Of a DNA stretch of 64,000 nucleotides, positions 30,659 through 39,663 are shown piece by piece. Position 1 is the stretch's first letter. The number at the start of each line of letters is the position of its first letter. A model generated the notes under the pieces. It ran no database searches, was not told the origin of the DNA, and saw only the letters and a program-made list of their open reading frames with translations. This stretch comes from HGM13006 sp963650135 (lineage in GTDB: Bacteria > Bacillota > Clostridia > Oscillospirales > Oscillospiraceae): positions 1 through 64,000 of the forward strand of contig CAVJLG010000043.1 of NCBI GenBank assembly GCA_963650135.1, written 5' to 3'. The position numbers and the translations under genes are program-made.

Positions 30659-33600
30659 GTGACACAGAAAACCTTTAATAAGGTTCTGGCTGCAAACCGT
30701 GGTGAAATTGCCATTCGAATTTTCCGGGCATGCTATGACCTGGGACTCCATACCGTGGCAATGTACTCCAACGAGGATACCGGCGGTCAGTTCCGTACCC
30801 ATGCAGACGAAGCCTATCTCATTGGCGAAAATAAGAGCCCGGTTGGCGCTTATCTGGACATTCCTGCGATTATCGACCTGGCAAAGCGCCGCGGCGTAGA
30901 CGCGATCCATCCCGGCTATGGCTTCCTGTCTGAGAACGCAGACTTTGCCAAGGCTTGTGAGGATGCGGGCATTTCCTTCATCGGGCCTCCCAGCGATATC
31001 CTTGCCATGATGGGCGATAAGCTCTCTGCAAAGCAGATTGCAATTAAGGCTGGCGTTCCCATTATCCCCGGCTCCACTGAGCCCCTGAAGGATGGCGACG
31101 ACGCCCTGGAGAAGGCAATTTCCTTTGGCTTCCCCATTATCCTCAAGGCAGCAGCCGGCGGCGGCGGACGTGGTATGCGCCGCTGCGATACCCCCGAAGA
31201 GGTTAAGCCTGCCTTTGAGCTGGTGCGCAGTGAGGCACAGAAGGCCTTTGGCAACGACGATATCTTCATTGAAAAATTCCTGGTAGAGCCCAAGCACATT
31301 GAGGTGCAGGTGCTGGCCGATAAGTATGGCAACTGCTATCATATCGGCGAGCGCGACTGCTCCCTCCAGCGCCGCTACCAGAAGGTAGTAGAGTTTGCAC
31401 CGGCATGGTCGGTTGACCCTGCCGTTACCGAGAAGATCCGCAACGATGCAGTCAAGATTGCAAAGTCTGTGGGCTACATCAATGCCGGTACGCTGGAGTT
31501 CCTGGTGGACAAGTCCGGCAGCTACTACTTCATCGAGATGAACCCCCGTATTCAGGTTGAGCACACCGTTACCGAGATGGTCACCGGCATCGACCTGGTG
31601 CGCGCTCAGATCCTGATCGCCGAGGGCTATCCGCTGAGCCACCCTGCCATTGGTCTGAACTCTCAGGACGATGTTAAGGTGCGCGGCTATGCCATTCAGT
31701 GCCGTGTTACCACCGAAGATCCCACCAATAACTTCGCTCCCGATAACGGTAAGATTACCTCCTATCGCACCGGCGGCGGCAACGGCGTGCGTCTCGATGG
31801 CGGTAATGCCACCACCGGCACCGTGATTTCCCCTTACTATGATTCGCTGCTGGTTAAGGTCACCTGCTGGGATAACTCCTTCCAGGGCACCTGCCGGAAG
31901 GCTCTTCGCGCCATCAGCGAGGTTCGGGTGCGCGGCGTAAAGACCAATATTCCCTTTGTTTCCAATATTCTGAGCCATCCTACCTTTGTGGCGGGCAAGT
32001 GCCATACCAAGTTTATTGACGAGACGCCCGAGCTGTTCGATATTACCGATTCCAAGGATCGTGCAACCCGCGTGCTCAAGTACATCGCCAACATTCAGGT
32101 GGCAAATCCCGACGCTGAGCGGAAGCAGTACGATACCCCCAGATTCCCCAAGGGCTCCGGTCATCCCAAGGACGGCCTCAAGCAGCTGCTGGATGCACAG
32201 GGACCCAAGGCGCTGTCCCAGTGGGTGATGGATCAGAAGAAGCTGCTGATTACCGATACCACCATGCGCGATGCCCATCAGTCCCTGCTGTCCACCAGAA
32301 TGCGTACCCGCGATATGGTCAAGGGCGCAGACGGTACCGCAGATATTCTGGCGGATTGCTTCTCGCTGGAAATGTGGGGCGGCGCAACCTTCGATGTTGC
32401 TTACCGGTTCCTGCATGAAGATCCCTGGGAGCGGCTGGATCTGCTCCGGGAAAAGATCCCCAATATTCCGTTCCAGATGCTGCTCCGCGGCTCCAACACC
32501 GTGGGCTATCAGAACTATCCCGATAATGTTGTGCGCGAATTTGTCAAGCAGTCTGCACTGGGCGGCATTGATATCTTCCGCGTATTCGATTCCCTGAACT
32601 GGGTGCCCGGCATGTCCATCGCCATGGATGAGGTCCTGAAGCAGAATAAGTTCTGCGAGGCAACCATCTGCTACACCGGCGACATTATGGACAAGACCCG
32701 TACCCGCTATACCCTGGACTACTATGTAAAGCTGGCCAAGGAGCTGGAGCACATCGGCGCCCACTCCATCTGCATCAAGGATATGTCCGGCTTGCTCAAG
32801 CCCTATGCGGCCAAGGAACTGGTACACGCCCTGAAGCAGGAGATCGGCATTCCGATTCATCTCCACACCCACGATACCACTGGCAACCAGGTCGCAACCC
32901 TGCTGATGGCCGCAGAAGCCGGCGTGGACATTGTGGATACCGCAGTTGCATCCATGTCCAGCCTGACCTCTCAGCCCTCGATGAACGCCGTTGTGGCAGC
33001 ACTCCAGGGCAACCCCAGAGATACCGGTATCCCCATGGAGGGCATCCAGGAGCTCACCGATTACTGGGCCGACGTGCGTCTGCGTTATGCGAACTTCGAC
33101 CACGGCCTCAAGACTCCTGTTACCGATATCTATCGTTACGAGATTCCCGGCGGCCAGTATACCAACCTGGAGCCTCAGGTTATCTCCCTGGGCCTGGGCA
33201 GCCGTTTCCTGGAAGTCAAGGAGATGTACAAGAAGGTCAACGATATGCTGGGCGACCTGGTCAAGGTTACCCCGTCCTCCAAGATGGTGGGCGACCTGGC
33301 AATCTTTATGGTACAGAACGATCTGACCCCCGAAAACATTGTGGAAAAGGGCGAGCATTTGACCTTCCCGGATTCCGTGGTCAGCTACTTCAAGGGCATG
33401 ATGGGCCAGCCCCCCTGTGGATTCCCTGTGGATCTCCAGAAGATCGTGCTCAAGGGCGAAGAGCCCATCACCTGCCGTCCCGGCGAGCTGCTTGCACCTG
33501 TTGATTTCGAGCAGGCCAAGAAGGAAGTGGAGAAGTTCTGCCCCAATCCCACCATGCGCGACGTCATTTCCTACTGCATCTATCCCAAGGTGGTGGAGGA

Positions 33601-34081
33601 GTATTGGAAGCACTCCAAGGAGTATGGCTATCTGATGCGGATGGGCTCCCATGTATTCTTCAACGGTCTTGCGCTGGGTGAAACCAACAAGATCAACATT
33701 GAAGACGGTAAGACCCTGGTCATCAAGTATCTGGGCCTGGGCGATCATAATGATGACGGTACCCGGAACGTGATCTTTGAGCTCAACGGTACCCGCCGTG
33801 AGGTGGCCGTTGTGGATAAGAACGCCAAGGTCACCGGCAAGACCGTCAAGATGGCCGACCCGCAGGATAAGAGCCATGTTGGCGCATCCATTCCTGGCAT
33901 GGTCACCAAGGTGAATGTAAAGCCTGGCGACAAGGTCGAAGAGAACCAGGTCCTGGCTGTCATCGAGGCAATGAAGATGGAGACATCCGTGGTTGCCCGT
34001 ATGGCCGGTACCATCGACGAGGTTCTGGTAAAGGAAGGCGGCAACGTCAAGGCTGGCGAGCTGCTGATTACCATCAAGTAA
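30659..34081 (+). CDS. pyc: Pyruvate carboxylase
   Basis: A biotin enzyme that carboxylates pyruvate to oxaloacetate to refill the TCA branch and feed gluconeogenesis and aspartate synthesis. The 1140-residue single chain has biotin carboxylase (about 1-455, with KAAAGGGGRGMRR and EMNPRIQVEHTVTE), carboxyltransferase (about 530-990, TDTTMRDAHQSLLSTRMRT, shortened here, with the metal-site HTHDTTGN), and a C-terminal biotinyl domain with the biotin Lys1106 in EAMKMET. The start is GTG 30659 after GAGGTGATC. Its codon use is strongly biased towards C-ending codons, suggesting high expression. It is a single-gene unit with promoter and terminator. Confidence 0.97.
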   Translation: MTQKTFNKVLAANRGEIAIRIFRACYDLGLHTVAMYSNEDTGGQFRTHADEAYLIGENKSPVGAYLDIPAIIDLAKRRGVDAIHPGYGFLSENADFAKACEDAGISFIGPPSDILAMMGDKLSAKQIAIKAGVPIIPGSTEPLKDGDDALEKAISFGFPIILKAAAGGGGRGMRRCDTPEEVKPAFELVRSEAQKAFGNDDIFIEKFLVEPKHIEVQVLADKYGNCYHIGERDCSLQRRYQKVVEFAPAWSVDPAVTEKIRNDAVKIAKSVGYINAGTLEFLVDKSGSYYFIEMNPRIQVEHTVTEMVTGIDLVRAQILIAEGYPLSHPAIGLNSQDDVKVRGYAIQCRVTTEDPTNNFAPDNGKITSYRTGGGNGVRLDGGNATTGTVISPYYDSLLVKVTCWDNSFQGTCRKALRAISEVRVRGVKTNIPFVSNILSHPTFVAGKCHTKFIDETPELFDITDSKDRATRVLKYIANIQVANPDAERKQYDTPRFPKGSGHPKDGLKQLLDAQGPKALSQWVMDQKKLLITDTTMRDAHQSLLSTRMRTRDMVKGADGTADILADCFSLEMWGGATFDVAYRFLHEDPWERLDLLREKIPNIPFQMLLRGSNTVGYQNYPDNVVREFVKQSALGGIDIFRVFDSLNWVPGMSIAMDEVLKQNKFCEATICYTGDIMDKTRTRYTLDYYVKLAKELEHIGAHSICIKDMSGLLKPYAAKELVHALKQEIGIPIHLHTHDTTGNQVATLLMAAEAGVDIVDTAVASMSSLTSQPSMNAVVAALQGNPRDTGIPMEGIQELTDYWADVRLRYANFDHGLKTPVTDIYRYEIPGGQYTNLEPQVISLGLGSRFLEVKEMYKKVNDMLGDLVKVTPSSKMVGDLAIFMVQNDLTPENIVEKGEHLTFPDSVVSYFKGMMGQPPCGFPVDLQKIVLKGEEPITCRPGELLAPVDFEQAKKEVEKFCPNPTMRDVISYCIYPKVVEEYWKHSKEYGYLMRMGSHVFFNGLALGETNKINIEDGKTLVIKYLGLGDHNDDGTRNVIFELNGTRREVAVVDKNAKVTGKTVKMADPQDKSHVGASIPGMVTKVNVKPGDKVEENQVLAVIEAMKMETSVVARMAGTIDEVLVKEGGNVKAGELLITIK

Positions 34082-34089
34082 ACGATGTT

Positions 34090-34122
34090 AAAATGACCGC
34101 TGATCTTTCAGCGGTCATTTTT
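34090..34122 (+). terminator. Rho-independent terminator of pyc
   Basis: AAAATGACCGCTGA pairs with TCAGCGGTCATTTT around TCTT, with a terminal T run. Confidence 0.93.
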
Positions 34123-34143
34123 ATCGGTTCGGCGGGATTCTCC

Positions 34144-34172
34144 TTGCGTCGGGGGAGAAAACAACGTATAAT
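34144..34172 (+). promoter_or_regulatory. Sigma-A promoter of the phosphoglucomutase gene
   Basis: TTGCGT (34144-34149), 17-bp spacer, TATAAT (34167-34172), 37 bp before the gene. Confidence 0.75.
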
Positions 34173-34208
34173 ACAGCTGTAATCATTGGATAAAGGAGCG
34201 ATTGGCAC

Positions 34209-35936
34209 ATGACATATATGGAAAAATATCAGCTCTGGCTGGACCAAGTACCGGAGAACTCCCCAGTACATCAGGAGCTTTGTGAGTTAGCCGACCAGGA
34301 CAAGGAGCTGCGGGAGCGGTTTTCCGAGGATTTGACCTTTGGCACAGCGGGTCTGCGGGGCATTATGGGTGCCGGAACGGACCGGATGAACGTCTATACG
34401 GTTCGCCGGGCTGCACTGGCCTATGGGCAGTATATCAAGGTGTCCACGCTGCCGGATACCTGCGTCATTGCTTATGATACCCGGAACAACGGCGTATTGT
34501 TTTCACAGACCTGTGCCGCGGCGCTGGCAGAGTGCGGCATTCAGGTATATCTATTCTCGAAGCCCACGCCCACGCCGGTACTGAGCTTTGCAGTGCGGCA
34601 TTTGGGCACCGGCGGCGGTGTGGTCATGACCGCCAGCCACAATCCCGCGCCCTATAACGGCATGAAATGCTATGGTCCCGACGGTTGCCAGCAGACCGAT
34701 GAGCCCGCTGCTGAGGTATATGCCCGGATGCAGAAGCTGCCCATGATCTCTGAGGCTGAGACGGATTTTGACACATTGGTTGCCCAGGGAAAGGTAAAGC
34801 TTATCTGGAATGAGGTCTACGACGCTTATTATGAGGCGGTCTTGGGTGAAATGCTTTGCCGGGAGTTGATTCCCGTGTCCGGCTTGAAGGTCCTCTATAC
34901 GCCCCTCCACGGCACTGGCTTGACGCCGGTTACGACGCTGTTTGACCGGTTGGGGGTAGACTATGATGTGGTTACCGCCCAGGCAACTCCGGACGGCAAT
35001 TTCCCCACCTGCCCGTATCCCAACCCTGAGACGGAAGCGGCCTTTGACGAGGCAAAGAAGTGCATTGCCGCGCCGGGTGCGCCAAAGTATGACGTGATTG
35101 TTGCCACGGACCCCGATGCGGACCGGGTTGCCATTGCGGTGCCTACAGAGAACGGAATTCAGCGGTTTTCCGGCAATGAGCTGGGCTGTATGCTGCTGGA
35201 GTTCATCCTGAACAATCGGCTGCGCCAGGGGACGCTGCCGGAGCACAGCAAATGCATCAAATCCATTGTCACCACGCCCATGGTGCTGGAGATTGCAAAG
35301 CGCTATGGCTGCGAGAACATTGATGTGCTCACCGGCTTTAAGTATATCGGCTCCACCATTTTGGGACTGGAGCAGCAGTGCAGAGAGAATGAAGTGGTCT
35401 TTGCCTTTGAAGAGAGCTGCGGCTTCCTAAAGGGTACCTACGCCCGGGATAAGGATGCGCAGATTGCCTGCGTGCTGGTGGCTGCACTGGCCGCAAGCTG
35501 CAAGCTGGAGGGCGTGACCCTGACCGAGAATATGGAACGGCTCTACCGCACCTATGGCTTCTATGAGACGGAAGTGGTGTCTGTCGCGCTGGATGGGGAA
35601 GCGGGCAAACAGCGCTGTGCTGCATTGATTGACAGCCTGCGGGAGAACTGCCCTGCGGAAATTGGCGGTTTGCCCGTTCAGTCCGTGGCGGATTATCGCA
35701 GCGGCGTTGCGGTTAACAAGGCCACCGGCCAGGAGACAACCCTGCATTTCCCGTCCTCCAATGTGCTTTCCTTTGGCGTGGGGGAGAAGAGCCGGGTAAT
35801 TCTGCGCCCCTCGGGCACGGAACCGAAGCTGAAAATCTATTATTTTGCCTCGGACGATACCAGAACGGCAGCGGCTCATACATTGGAGCTGCTGAAGACG
35901 TCCATGGCTGAGAAGATGCAGCAGGCAGGAATTTAA
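34209..35936 (+). CDS. pgcA: Alpha-phosphoglucomutase / phosphomannomutase family enzyme
   Basis: It interconverts glucose-1-phosphate and glucose-6-phosphate, linking glycolysis with UDP-glucose and glycogen synthesis. The 575-residue length matches the long PgcA/PGM2 type, not GlmM. FGTAGLRG opens the fold; catalytic Ser143 sits in TASHNPAPYNG; the metal loop is DPDADR; the sugar loop is FEESCGFL; the phosphate-binding loop is RPSGTEPK near the C-terminus. ATG 34209 with ribosome site AAAGGAG. A single gene with its own promoter and terminator. Confidence 0.93.
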   Translation: MTYMEKYQLWLDQVPENSPVHQELCELADQDKELRERFSEDLTFGTAGLRGIMGAGTDRMNVYTVRRAALAYGQYIKVSTLPDTCVIAYDTRNNGVLFSQTCAAALAECGIQVYLFSKPTPTPVLSFAVRHLGTGGGVVMTASHNPAPYNGMKCYGPDGCQQTDEPAAEVYARMQKLPMISEAETDFDTLVAQGKVKLIWNEVYDAYYEAVLGEMLCRELIPVSGLKVLYTPLHGTGLTPVTTLFDRLGVDYDVVTAQATPDGNFPTCPYPNPETEAAFDEAKKCIAAPGAPKYDVIVATDPDADRVAIAVPTENGIQRFSGNELGCMLLEFILNNRLRQGTLPEHSKCIKSIVTTPMVLEIAKRYGCENIDVLTGFKYIGSTILGLEQQCRENEVVFAFEESCGFLKGTYARDKDAQIACVLVAALAASCKLEGVTLTENMERLYRTYGFYETEVVSVALDGEAGKQRCAALIDSLRENCPAEIGGLPVQSVADYRSGVAVNKATGQETTLHFPSSNVLSFGVGEKSRVILRPSGTEPKLKIYYFASDDTRTAAAHTLELLKTSMAEKMQQAGI

Positions 35937-35942
35937 TTCAGG

Positions 35943-35973
35943 TGCGGCAGGGGAACGTCCTCTGCCGCATTTT
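35943..35973 (+). terminator. Terminator of the phosphoglucomutase gene
   Basis: TGCGGCAG (35943-35950) pairs with CTGCCGCA (35962-35969), then TTTT. Confidence 0.8.
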
Positions 35974-35986
35974 GCCGCCTTTGCGG

Positions 35987-36015
35987 TTGCGGTCTGTGCC
36001 GAAATACGCTATAAT
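35987..36015 (+). promoter_or_regulatory. Sigma-A promoter of the C39 peptidase-MATE unit
   Basis: TTGCGG (35987-35992), 17-bp spacer, TATAAT (36010-36015). Confidence 0.75.
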
Positions 36016-36062
36016 ACTCAAATAGGACGAAAGAAAGAGAAGCGGAACACGGAGGCTGGAAC

Positions 36063-36680
36063 ATGCAGAAACTCATTTCGGTACCCTATATTGACCAGAC
36101 AGAGAAATATCCCACCGGCTGCGAGAGTATTTCGGCGGTGATGCTGCTGCAATATCTGGGCTATGACATTACGCCGGAACAGTTTATTGATCGATACTTA
36201 TATAAGCGGGACTTTGAGTTCCACGATGGCTATCTCTATGGCCCCCATCCGGCAGATGCGTTCATTGGCAGTCCCTATAACGACGAAAAGGGCTCTTATG
36301 GCTGCTACGCCCCGGTGATTGCATTGGCTATGGAACGGGCTGCGGGGGAGGACTACCGGTTCACCGCGCGCCAGGGGGTTCCGCTGGAGAAGCTGCTGGA
36401 GAATGATATCGACAAGGATATGCCTGTGGTATTCTGGGCGACGCTGAACATGGAGCCATCCTCTCTGGGCGTGACCTGGCGGCTGCTGGGACGAAACGGA
36501 GAATTTCAGTGGATCAATCATCAGCACTGTGTTCTGCTGGTGGGCTATGACGAGAAGCAATATTACTTCAATGACCCGTGGATGAATGCAGGCTGCCGAG
36601 GCTATGACCGGAAGCTGGTGGAGCAGCGCTATCGTGAGATGGGCATGCAGGTGGTCACGGTGGAGCGGAAGACGAAATGA
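36063..36680 (+). CDS. C39-like cysteine peptidase family protein
   Basis: A 205-residue papain-fold protein of the C39_2 type. Cys20 in YPTGCESIS, His in NHQHCVLLVGYD (about residue 159) and Asp in YYFNDPW (about 173) form a complete Cys-His-Asp set. Unlike bacteriocin-processing C39 domains it is not fused to an ABC exporter, and there is no signal peptide, so it appears cytoplasmic. Its substrate is unknown. The gene overlaps the following MATE transporter by 4 bp (ATGA), so the two are coupled. Confidence 0.82.
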   Translation: MQKLISVPYIDQTEKYPTGCESISAVMLLQYLGYDITPEQFIDRYLYKRDFEFHDGYLYGPHPADAFIGSPYNDEKGSYGCYAPVIALAMERAAGEDYRFTARQGVPLEKLLENDIDKDMPVVFWATLNMEPSSLGVTWRLLGRNGEFQWINHQHCVLLVGYDEKQYYFNDPWMNAGCRGYDRKLVEQRYREMGMQVVTVERKTK

Positions 36681-38065
36681 GCGCAGATTTAGCAAGGTCC
36701 GGGAAGAATCCCATTTTACTGGCGGCAGCGCTGTCCATTCCGGCCATACTAGAGCAGCTGTTGGTGACGGCGACTTCTTATGTGGATACGGCCATGGTGG
36801 GCTCACTGGGAGCCGGTGCGACGGCAGCGATTTCGGTTACGGCATCCTGTAACTGGCTGATTAACGGCGTGATTATGGCGCTGGGCGTGGGCTATAGTGT
36901 CCGTGCGGCTTATTTTATCGGGGCAGGGGAGCCGGAAATGGTGCGGAAGACCCTGATTCAGTCGGTGATTGGCTCGCTGATCCTGGGGATTGGCGCGATG
37001 CTCATTGGTAGCCCGCTGTCTCTGGTATTGCCCAAATGGATGGGCGCAGCGCCGGACATTCGCCGGGATGCATTTCTCTATATGCTGGTGCTGATGATTG
37101 CACTGCCCGGGCGGACGTTTCATGCGGTATTTTCTGCGATCCTCCGGTGTATGGGCAATACTCGCACGCCGATGATTGTCAATACGTTGATTAACCTGCT
37201 GAATGTGGTACTGAATTTCTTCCTGATCTATTCCACGGCGTCCTATCGTGTACTGGGGCATACCATTACGCTGCCCGGTGCGGGAATGGGCGTTTTGGGC
37301 GCAGCGGTGGCAACGGGACTGAGCCTATTAGTGGGCGGCGTTTGGCTTACGGCAAAGGTGCTGTTTTGCTCTGGAGAATATTGCCCCAAATTCCGGGGAC
37401 AATTTCATTTGGATGGAAAGCTGCAAAAGGACTGCCTTGGTGTGGCCATTCCGGTGGCACTGGAGCGCATCACCATTTCCTTTGGGCAGATTATCATGAC
37501 CCGGATGGTCAGTACCTTGGGCACCGTTTCGCTGGCGGCAAACTATGTGGCAGTGACGGCGGAACAGATTTGCTATATGCCCGCATACGGCATTGCATCG
37601 GCCTCCACCGCGCTGGTGGGACAGAATGTGGGCGCAGGACAGTGGAAACGCGCGAAGTTCTTTGGAAAAGTCACCGGTTGGATTGGCGTGGGACTGACGG
37701 CGGTATTGGCACTGGCAATGTTCCTGTGGTCCGATACCCTGGGCAAGGCGTTCTCCAGTGATTTGGAGGTGGCACTGCTGTCCGGCGAGATGCTGCGGAT
37801 TGTGTCGGTGGCAGAGCCGATGTTTTCCATATCCACGGTGATGTCCGGGGCGCTGCGCGGGGCGGGAGAGGCGAAGTATCCCTTCTATGTGGGGATTATC
37901 TGCATGCTCTGCATTCGGGTAAGCCTGGGCGCAGTCTTGCTGTTTGGGTTCCATCTGGGGCTCAGCGCCGTGTGGATTGCCATGGCAGTGGACCTGAATC
38001 TTCGAGGCATTGCCAACTATCTGCATTTTATTCGGGGAAAATGGATTCCTACAGGAATTCGGTGA
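36677..38065 (+). CDS. MATE-family efflux transporter
   Basis: A 462-residue membrane protein with about twelve hydrophobic helices and the MATE layout of two similar halves (first half about 15-230, second about 245-450). Typical motifs include VDTAMVGSLGAGATAAIS near residue 35 and GQNVGAGQWKRAKFFGK (shortened in places) near 320. MATE proteins export cationic compounds or other small molecules with Na+ or H+ entry. The substrate cannot be told. It is translationally coupled to the C39-like gene, an unusual pairing. Confidence 0.92.
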   Translation: MSADLARSGKNPILLAAALSIPAILEQLLVTATSYVDTAMVGSLGAGATAAISVTASCNWLINGVIMALGVGYSVRAAYFIGAGEPEMVRKTLIQSVIGSLILGIGAMLIGSPLSLVLPKWMGAAPDIRRDAFLYMLVLMIALPGRTFHAVFSAILRCMGNTRTPMIVNTLINLLNVVLNFFLIYSTASYRVLGHTITLPGAGMGVLGAAVATGLSLLVGGVWLTAKVLFCSGEYCPKFRGQFHLDGKLQKDCLGVAIPVALERITISFGQIIMTRMVSTLGTVSLAANYVAVTAEQICYMPAYGIASASTALVGQNVGAGQWKRAKFFGKVTGWIGVGLTAVLALAMFLWSDTLGKAFSSDLEVALLSGEMLRIVSVAEPMFSISTVMSGALRGAGEAKYPFYVGIICMLCIRVSLGAVLLFGFHLGLSAVWIAMAVDLNLRGIANYLHFIRGKWIPTGIR

Positions 38066-38105
38066 AATAAAGGGCTGCAACTAAGCGGCGACTGGAGGAT
38101 ACACA

Positions 38106-39482
38106 ATGGATTATCAGATTGAGGCGCTGGGTTACCCGCTGCCGGAGGATATTGAAAAGCTGAAGTGGCACGGGGACTATGGCGAGGCTACCCGGCTGAT
38201 CCACGCCCGTCTTCAGGAGGACATCCCGGAAACGCTGAAGCAAAAGCTCCGTTTGGAAGAAAAACAAATGGGAAAAATTCTGCGGGACTATGTGATTTCA
38301 CAGCAGGAAGCGGAACAAATTCTGAAAGAGCGGCTTCGGGATTATCAGCCCGGGGAACTGGATCGGCTGCGGAAGGAAAACGTAGTGGATTGGATGTTTG
38401 TAGAAGGGGAGATTCGTTATATCGACAGCTTCTACAGCAATCTCATTAAAATCCGCGCCGATATTGCCGCACGGCAGAAGCATCCCAAGATGCTGGCGCC
38501 GGGAGAACAGGACGACGGGCAGATTCGTGACGAGATGATTGCAAAAATGAAGCGCTCCGGTACGGTAAAATGCCGGATGAAGCTTCGTGCAACGGTCACT
38601 CTGGGGGAGGAACTGGCGGCACTGGATGGTGAATTTCACATTCATGTTCCGTTACCTTTGGAAAAATTCCAAATGAGCAACGTGAATTTGACTTCTTACA
38701 ATCCTGCATATTTATCCGTTGCACCGCCGGATGCACACCAGAGAACGGTGTATTTTGCAGGGACAGCAGATGAGGTTCGGCAGTGCCAGATCGAGTATAG
38801 CCTGGTCAATACCATGCATTATGTGAACCCAAATCCGGACTTGGTAAGCCCGGAGCAGCCGAATTTCGATACCGATGAGCAGCTGCCGCACATTGCGTTT
38901 ACCCCATATCTCCGGGCGTTGACCCGAGAAATTGTGGGGGAGGAAACCAATCCGCTGAAAAAAGCCCGGAAAATCTATGATTTTGTGACCACAAAGGTAG
39001 TCTATTCCTATATGCGCTCCTATGTGAGCCTGCCGGTAATCCCGGAATATTGTGCTTCCCGGCTGCGGGGAGACTGCGGCGTTCAGGCGCTGACTTTCAT
39101 CACCATGTGCCGAATTGCGGGGATTCCCGCCCGCTGGCAGTCCGGATTATATGCCGATTGGCGCAGTGCAGACTGCCACGACTGGGCCATGTTCTATGTG
39201 GCTCCCTATGGCTGGATGTATTGCGATTGCTCCTTTGGCGGCTCCGCATGGCGGCAAAAGGCTTATGATCGCTGGGATTTTTACTTCTGCAATCTGGACC
39301 CCTACCGCGTCTGCCTGACGGATGCATTCCAGGCGGATTTTGAGCCGCCGATGGCTTATCTGCGCTCCGATCCCTATGACAACCAGCGGGGAGAGGTGGA
39401 AAAGGCCGACGGTCCGGTGGAGCGGCATTTGTGGGACGGTACCACCGAGACACTGGAGTGCGTGGTAACCGAGGGCGAATGA
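38106..39482 (+). CDS. Transglutaminase-like domain protein, probably cytoplasmic
   Basis: A 458-residue protein with no signal peptide. The N-terminal half (1-130) is charged and helical, the middle (about 150-265) is beta-rich, and a transglutaminase-like core follows (about 275-400): Cys324 in RGDCGVQALTF, His358 in CHDWAMFYV and Asp374 in YCDCSFGG give an intact catalytic triad. Bacterial members of this fold act as peptidases, amidases or crosslinkers. ATG 38106 after GGAGG. It lies 40 bp after the MATE gene and directly before a peptide ABC transporter operon with its own promoter. A role in cutting imported peptides is inferred from context. Confidence 0.85.
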   Translation: MDYQIEALGYPLPEDIEKLKWHGDYGEATRLIHARLQEDIPETLKQKLRLEEKQMGKILRDYVISQQEAEQILKERLRDYQPGELDRLRKENVVDWMFVEGEIRYIDSFYSNLIKIRADIAARQKHPKMLAPGEQDDGQIRDEMIAKMKRSGTVKCRMKLRATVTLGEELAALDGEFHIHVPLPLEKFQMSNVNLTSYNPAYLSVAPPDAHQRTVYFAGTADEVRQCQIEYSLVNTMHYVNPNPDLVSPEQPNFDTDEQLPHIAFTPYLRALTREIVGEETNPLKKARKIYDFVTTKVVYSYMRSYVSLPVIPEYCASRLRGDCGVQALTFITMCRIAGIPARWQSGLYADWRSADCHDWAMFYVAPYGWMYCDCSFGGSAWRQKAYDRWDFYFCNLDPYRVCLTDAFQADFEPPMAYLRSDPYDNQRGEVEKADGPVERHLWDGTTETLECVVTEGE

Positions 39483-39526
39483 ACAGATTCTACAAAGGAC
39501 GCAAATGAATATTTGAAATTTTGTAC

Positions 39527-39554
39527 TTGCAATTTTCTGAGTCTGTGCTAGAAT
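39527..39554 (+). promoter_or_regulatory. Sigma-A promoter of the peptide transporter operon
   Basis: TTGCAA (39527-39532), 16-bp spacer, TAGAAT (39549-39554), 110 bp before the substrate-binding protein gene. Confidence 0.7.
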
Positions 39555-39571
39555 AGAAACCATATTACAAA

Positions 39572-39641
39572 GAATTGTGGTGGCAAAAAACAAAAATCCT
39601 CTTCATTTTTTACAAACCTTGAAGGATTCACTTCACAATTC
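39572..39641 (+). promoter_or_regulatory. Nested stem-loop leader of the peptide transporter mRNA
   Basis: Outer stem GAATTGTG (39572-39579) with CACAATTC (39634-39641) encloses an inner stem AATCCT-CTTCA (39595-39605) with TGAAGGATT (39620-39628; two bases bulged). It begins near the predicted start site and ends just before the ribosome site TAGGAGAG. It is a candidate control element; it matches no riboswitch I know. Confidence 0.4.
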
Positions 39642-39663
39642 GGCGAATAGGAGAGAACTGTCT

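Noticed and set aside
30419..33877. A 1152-codon open frame on the minus strand
   Set aside because: It lies wholly antisense to pyruvate carboxylase, whose motifs are certain. Strong C-ending codon bias removes stops from the antisense frame; the translated sequence is His/Gly/Val/Leu-rich with no known motifs.
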